Shown piece after piece: positions 55,901 to 58,900 of a stretch of DNA of 64,000 bases. Every line of letters starts with the position of its first letter. The stretch's first letter is position 1. Origin of the DNA: Rhyacichthys aspro (taxonomy: Eukaryota > Chordata > Actinopteri > Gobiiformes > Rhyacichthyidae); contig CM072152.1 in NCBI GenBank assembly GCA_036850595.1, forward strand, positions 6,839,640-6,903,639. The letters are read 5' to 3'. Under the pieces are notes generated by a model. It worked only from the letters and a program-made list of their open reading frames with translations. It ran no database searches and was not told the DNA's origin. The translations under genes and the position numbers were made by a program.

Positions 55901-58900
55901 GCGGCGTACACCACCAGTGTGAGTTTCCATATTGAGGCAAGCGACACGCAGACGCACACACTAAATTTCCCATTCATAGTCCCCATTCATTTTCAAAGAC
56001 AACACACATCTTTCAGTGACTGGCAACAGTGAGGACAAACATCACACAGATGTCATTATGCCATGTACATTATAATTGATTATAAAAAAATTTTAATCAT
56101 TCATTTTCTTCCACTTATTCCAGTTAGAGGTCACAAGTGACAGGAGCCTATCCCTACATCCTGTACAATGGCCAGTTTGTCTCAGGGCTGAAACTGAAAC
56201 TGAAATCATCTATTGACACTTCTATTGACACATTTTGAAGAAATTAGCTAAATAAGCTAAAGCACTAGTTCTCGACGTTTGGAATGGGTACCATTGGTGG
56301 TATGCTGGTCATTTTTAGTGATAAAAACATAAAAATTCAAAAATGTTTCAAACTTGGCAAACAAGACATGTTACACACATTTATTTCAGTCCAGTAGAAC
56401 AGATCAAGTCAAAATAACAGTTAATTCATATATTATGAGTAATATTAAAAGTAAAACTGAACAATTCCCCATCACAAAATGCTAAGACATTACTTCAAAC
56501 TGAAGTTTAGAGTTACTTTGTTGCTTTGAGTTCAGCATTAGACCAATGTGATCCTAGAATTATCTCCACATTGGAAAACATTGCATGAATGTGTTGCCAA
56601 TATTTATCCCCATTTCACTTTGCTTCCATTTTCTCTTTTGAGGGTTTTGTTTCTGGACTTTTTCTCTGTGTGTAGACCTTGTCAGTGATAGTCACTTTCT
56701 ATGTAGAATTTTCTGCAGCCATTGATTTAATGTTGACAACCTTATTCCAGAGTGCATTGTCCATGAGCATGTGTCCTAAGTAATCCTTAATAATGAAGCG
56801 TAGAGTTTGAAGATCTCGTTTTTTTCCACATATCATTCCTGTTACAAAATGCTATTCATCTGAGCTTGCCAAGTCTTTCTAGCCCACACAGAAGTCTTTT
56901 TAAAGCTCTGTTTACTTTCCCTTTAAATCTTTTACCGATAAAGATACTCCGTTATCAAAGCAAATATTCCAACATTATGGGCATGCTTCCATATTTTCTC
57001 TGAATTAGCCCTGTTGCAGCTCTGTGCAGCCATTGGGGCTTTGTTTACTGCTGATGCGTTTAGGACCTCCTGTTCTATATCAGCACAAACAATGCAATGT
57101 CTTCAGAGTACAAATAGTTTTGATATACTTTGTAACTCAATCTGGTCTTTCAATCCATCCATTTTATCCTTTGTGAAAGCTGTGATTGCTGTTTTTATTG
57201 CATAGCTCATGCTAGTGGCTAAAAGCGCAGACATGTTCTTATGTTCACTATTATTGCTGAATGTTGTTTTGGATGATGGAATGTTAAGCTGCAAATGAAG
57301 CTTTAAGTTTAAGAAAAGGCCCAAAGCATCAAATACAAAATCAGTTTGAAAAACACAGTCTCAAGATTTTGTTTGGTTCATTTGGTCCTTAACATCAGCA
57401 GCTGTGAGCCAGACAGAGAAGTTAAGCGCAACTACAGCAAAGCAATACAAATCCAATCAGAGTGCTATAACAGCGAGATGGAAAGTGTGGGTAAATATAG
57501 GCCTATATTAAAGCTGCAGTCTGCTGGGATGGAGGTAGAACAAAGTCGGTGCGCAAAAAAGCTCCTTACATCTGTGATGGTATCAGCTCACAGCACACAA
57601 TGGAAATCATTGTATGACACACTTGTCTGTTCCAGTCGGTTCTAGCGCAGCCATCACGTTATAAAAGAAAGGTGATTACATGCTGCATCACTTAGAGCAA
57701 GTTTAGGGCCCATGTGTACAATGTGATATCAAAGACTTTAATGTATGCTATTTAAGTAATCAATAGGACCTTTAAGATAGTGCTCATTACTAAAGGAACA
57801 TAAGCTTAGTTGTTAAGACAGTCAGTTCTGATTAGCCATACCATTGTTTTTAAACACGTTAAAAACGACTTTGGTAGAAGCAGAAGTACCGATTCAACTT
57901 CTTTACTTAGGTAAATGTAAAAAAAAGTCTCTGAAATATAAAAAGTAAAATTAATTTTGCTGTCATTGATACACAATACATTTGTGATAACTCTGCAATA
58001 ACTCTTTCATTAAAAATCTGCAAGTTGGTGTCAGTTTGCTGTTTTAATTAAGGTTTCAGACAGAATAGTCAAGACTGATCCAGTATTGCAATTTGTTTCA
58101 TGTATGCAATTATTTTCATTTTGCATCATTCACCACACAATCAGACAATCACCAAACTTTGTATTAGATGTTGTATGAGTTTAAATGAATAACATATTTT
58201 ACGTCACGTCGTTATAAAAGTAACGAGGCTGTTTTGAGTAAAAAGTACAGTGTTCAAAAGAAGGGAGTAAAAGTAAATATTTGCCAGACAAATAAATACT
58301 GAAGTAAAGTATAGCTTGTGCCAAATAGTATTTTTGAAGACAACCATGTATAAAAAACTAAATAATAACTGTGTGGATATTTTTTGGAACTTTATTATTA
58401 AAAACACATATTTCTTCTTGCTAATACTTACTGGTGGATCTCTTGTGTCTGTTTCCAACAGGGTGGAAAAATCCCAATCCGCTGGACGGCCCCAGAGGCC
58501 ATCGCATACAGGAAGTTCTCCTCCTCCAGTGACGTCTGGAGCTACGGGGTGGTCATGTGGGAGGTGATGTCCTACGGAGAGCGGCCATATTGGAACCTCA
58601 CCAACAGAGACGTGAGTGTTTTGAGTCATACAGTGCTCAATACAAATAAATTAAAAAAAAAGTCAGATTCAATTTTGGTCTTAATACCGTTTTGCCTGTG
58701 CAGGTGATCAAATCGGTGGAGGAGGGCTACAGGCTGCCCGCTCCTATGGGCTGCCCCGCTGCTCTGCACACACTCATGCTGGACTGCTGGCAGAAGGATC
58801 GCAACGAGAGGCCGCGCTTTTGCCAGATAGTCACAGTTCTCGACAAGCTAATCCGCAACCCAGAGAACCTGAAGTCTATGGACTCGCTCTGCAGGTGGGT

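Larger units (their letters stand above)
55919..58461. other. Intron (2.5 kb)
   Basis: Phase-0 GT-AG intron. It holds a SINE tail fragment (56098-56195) and a possible decayed hAT-like element (about 56263-57358). The remaining 57360-58461 is AT-rich with no recognised feature. Confidence 0.8.

Noticed and set aside
58204..58629. 141-codon minus-strand open frame
   Set aside because: Antisense to the kinase exon at 58462-58611 extended into AT-rich intron; no domain.
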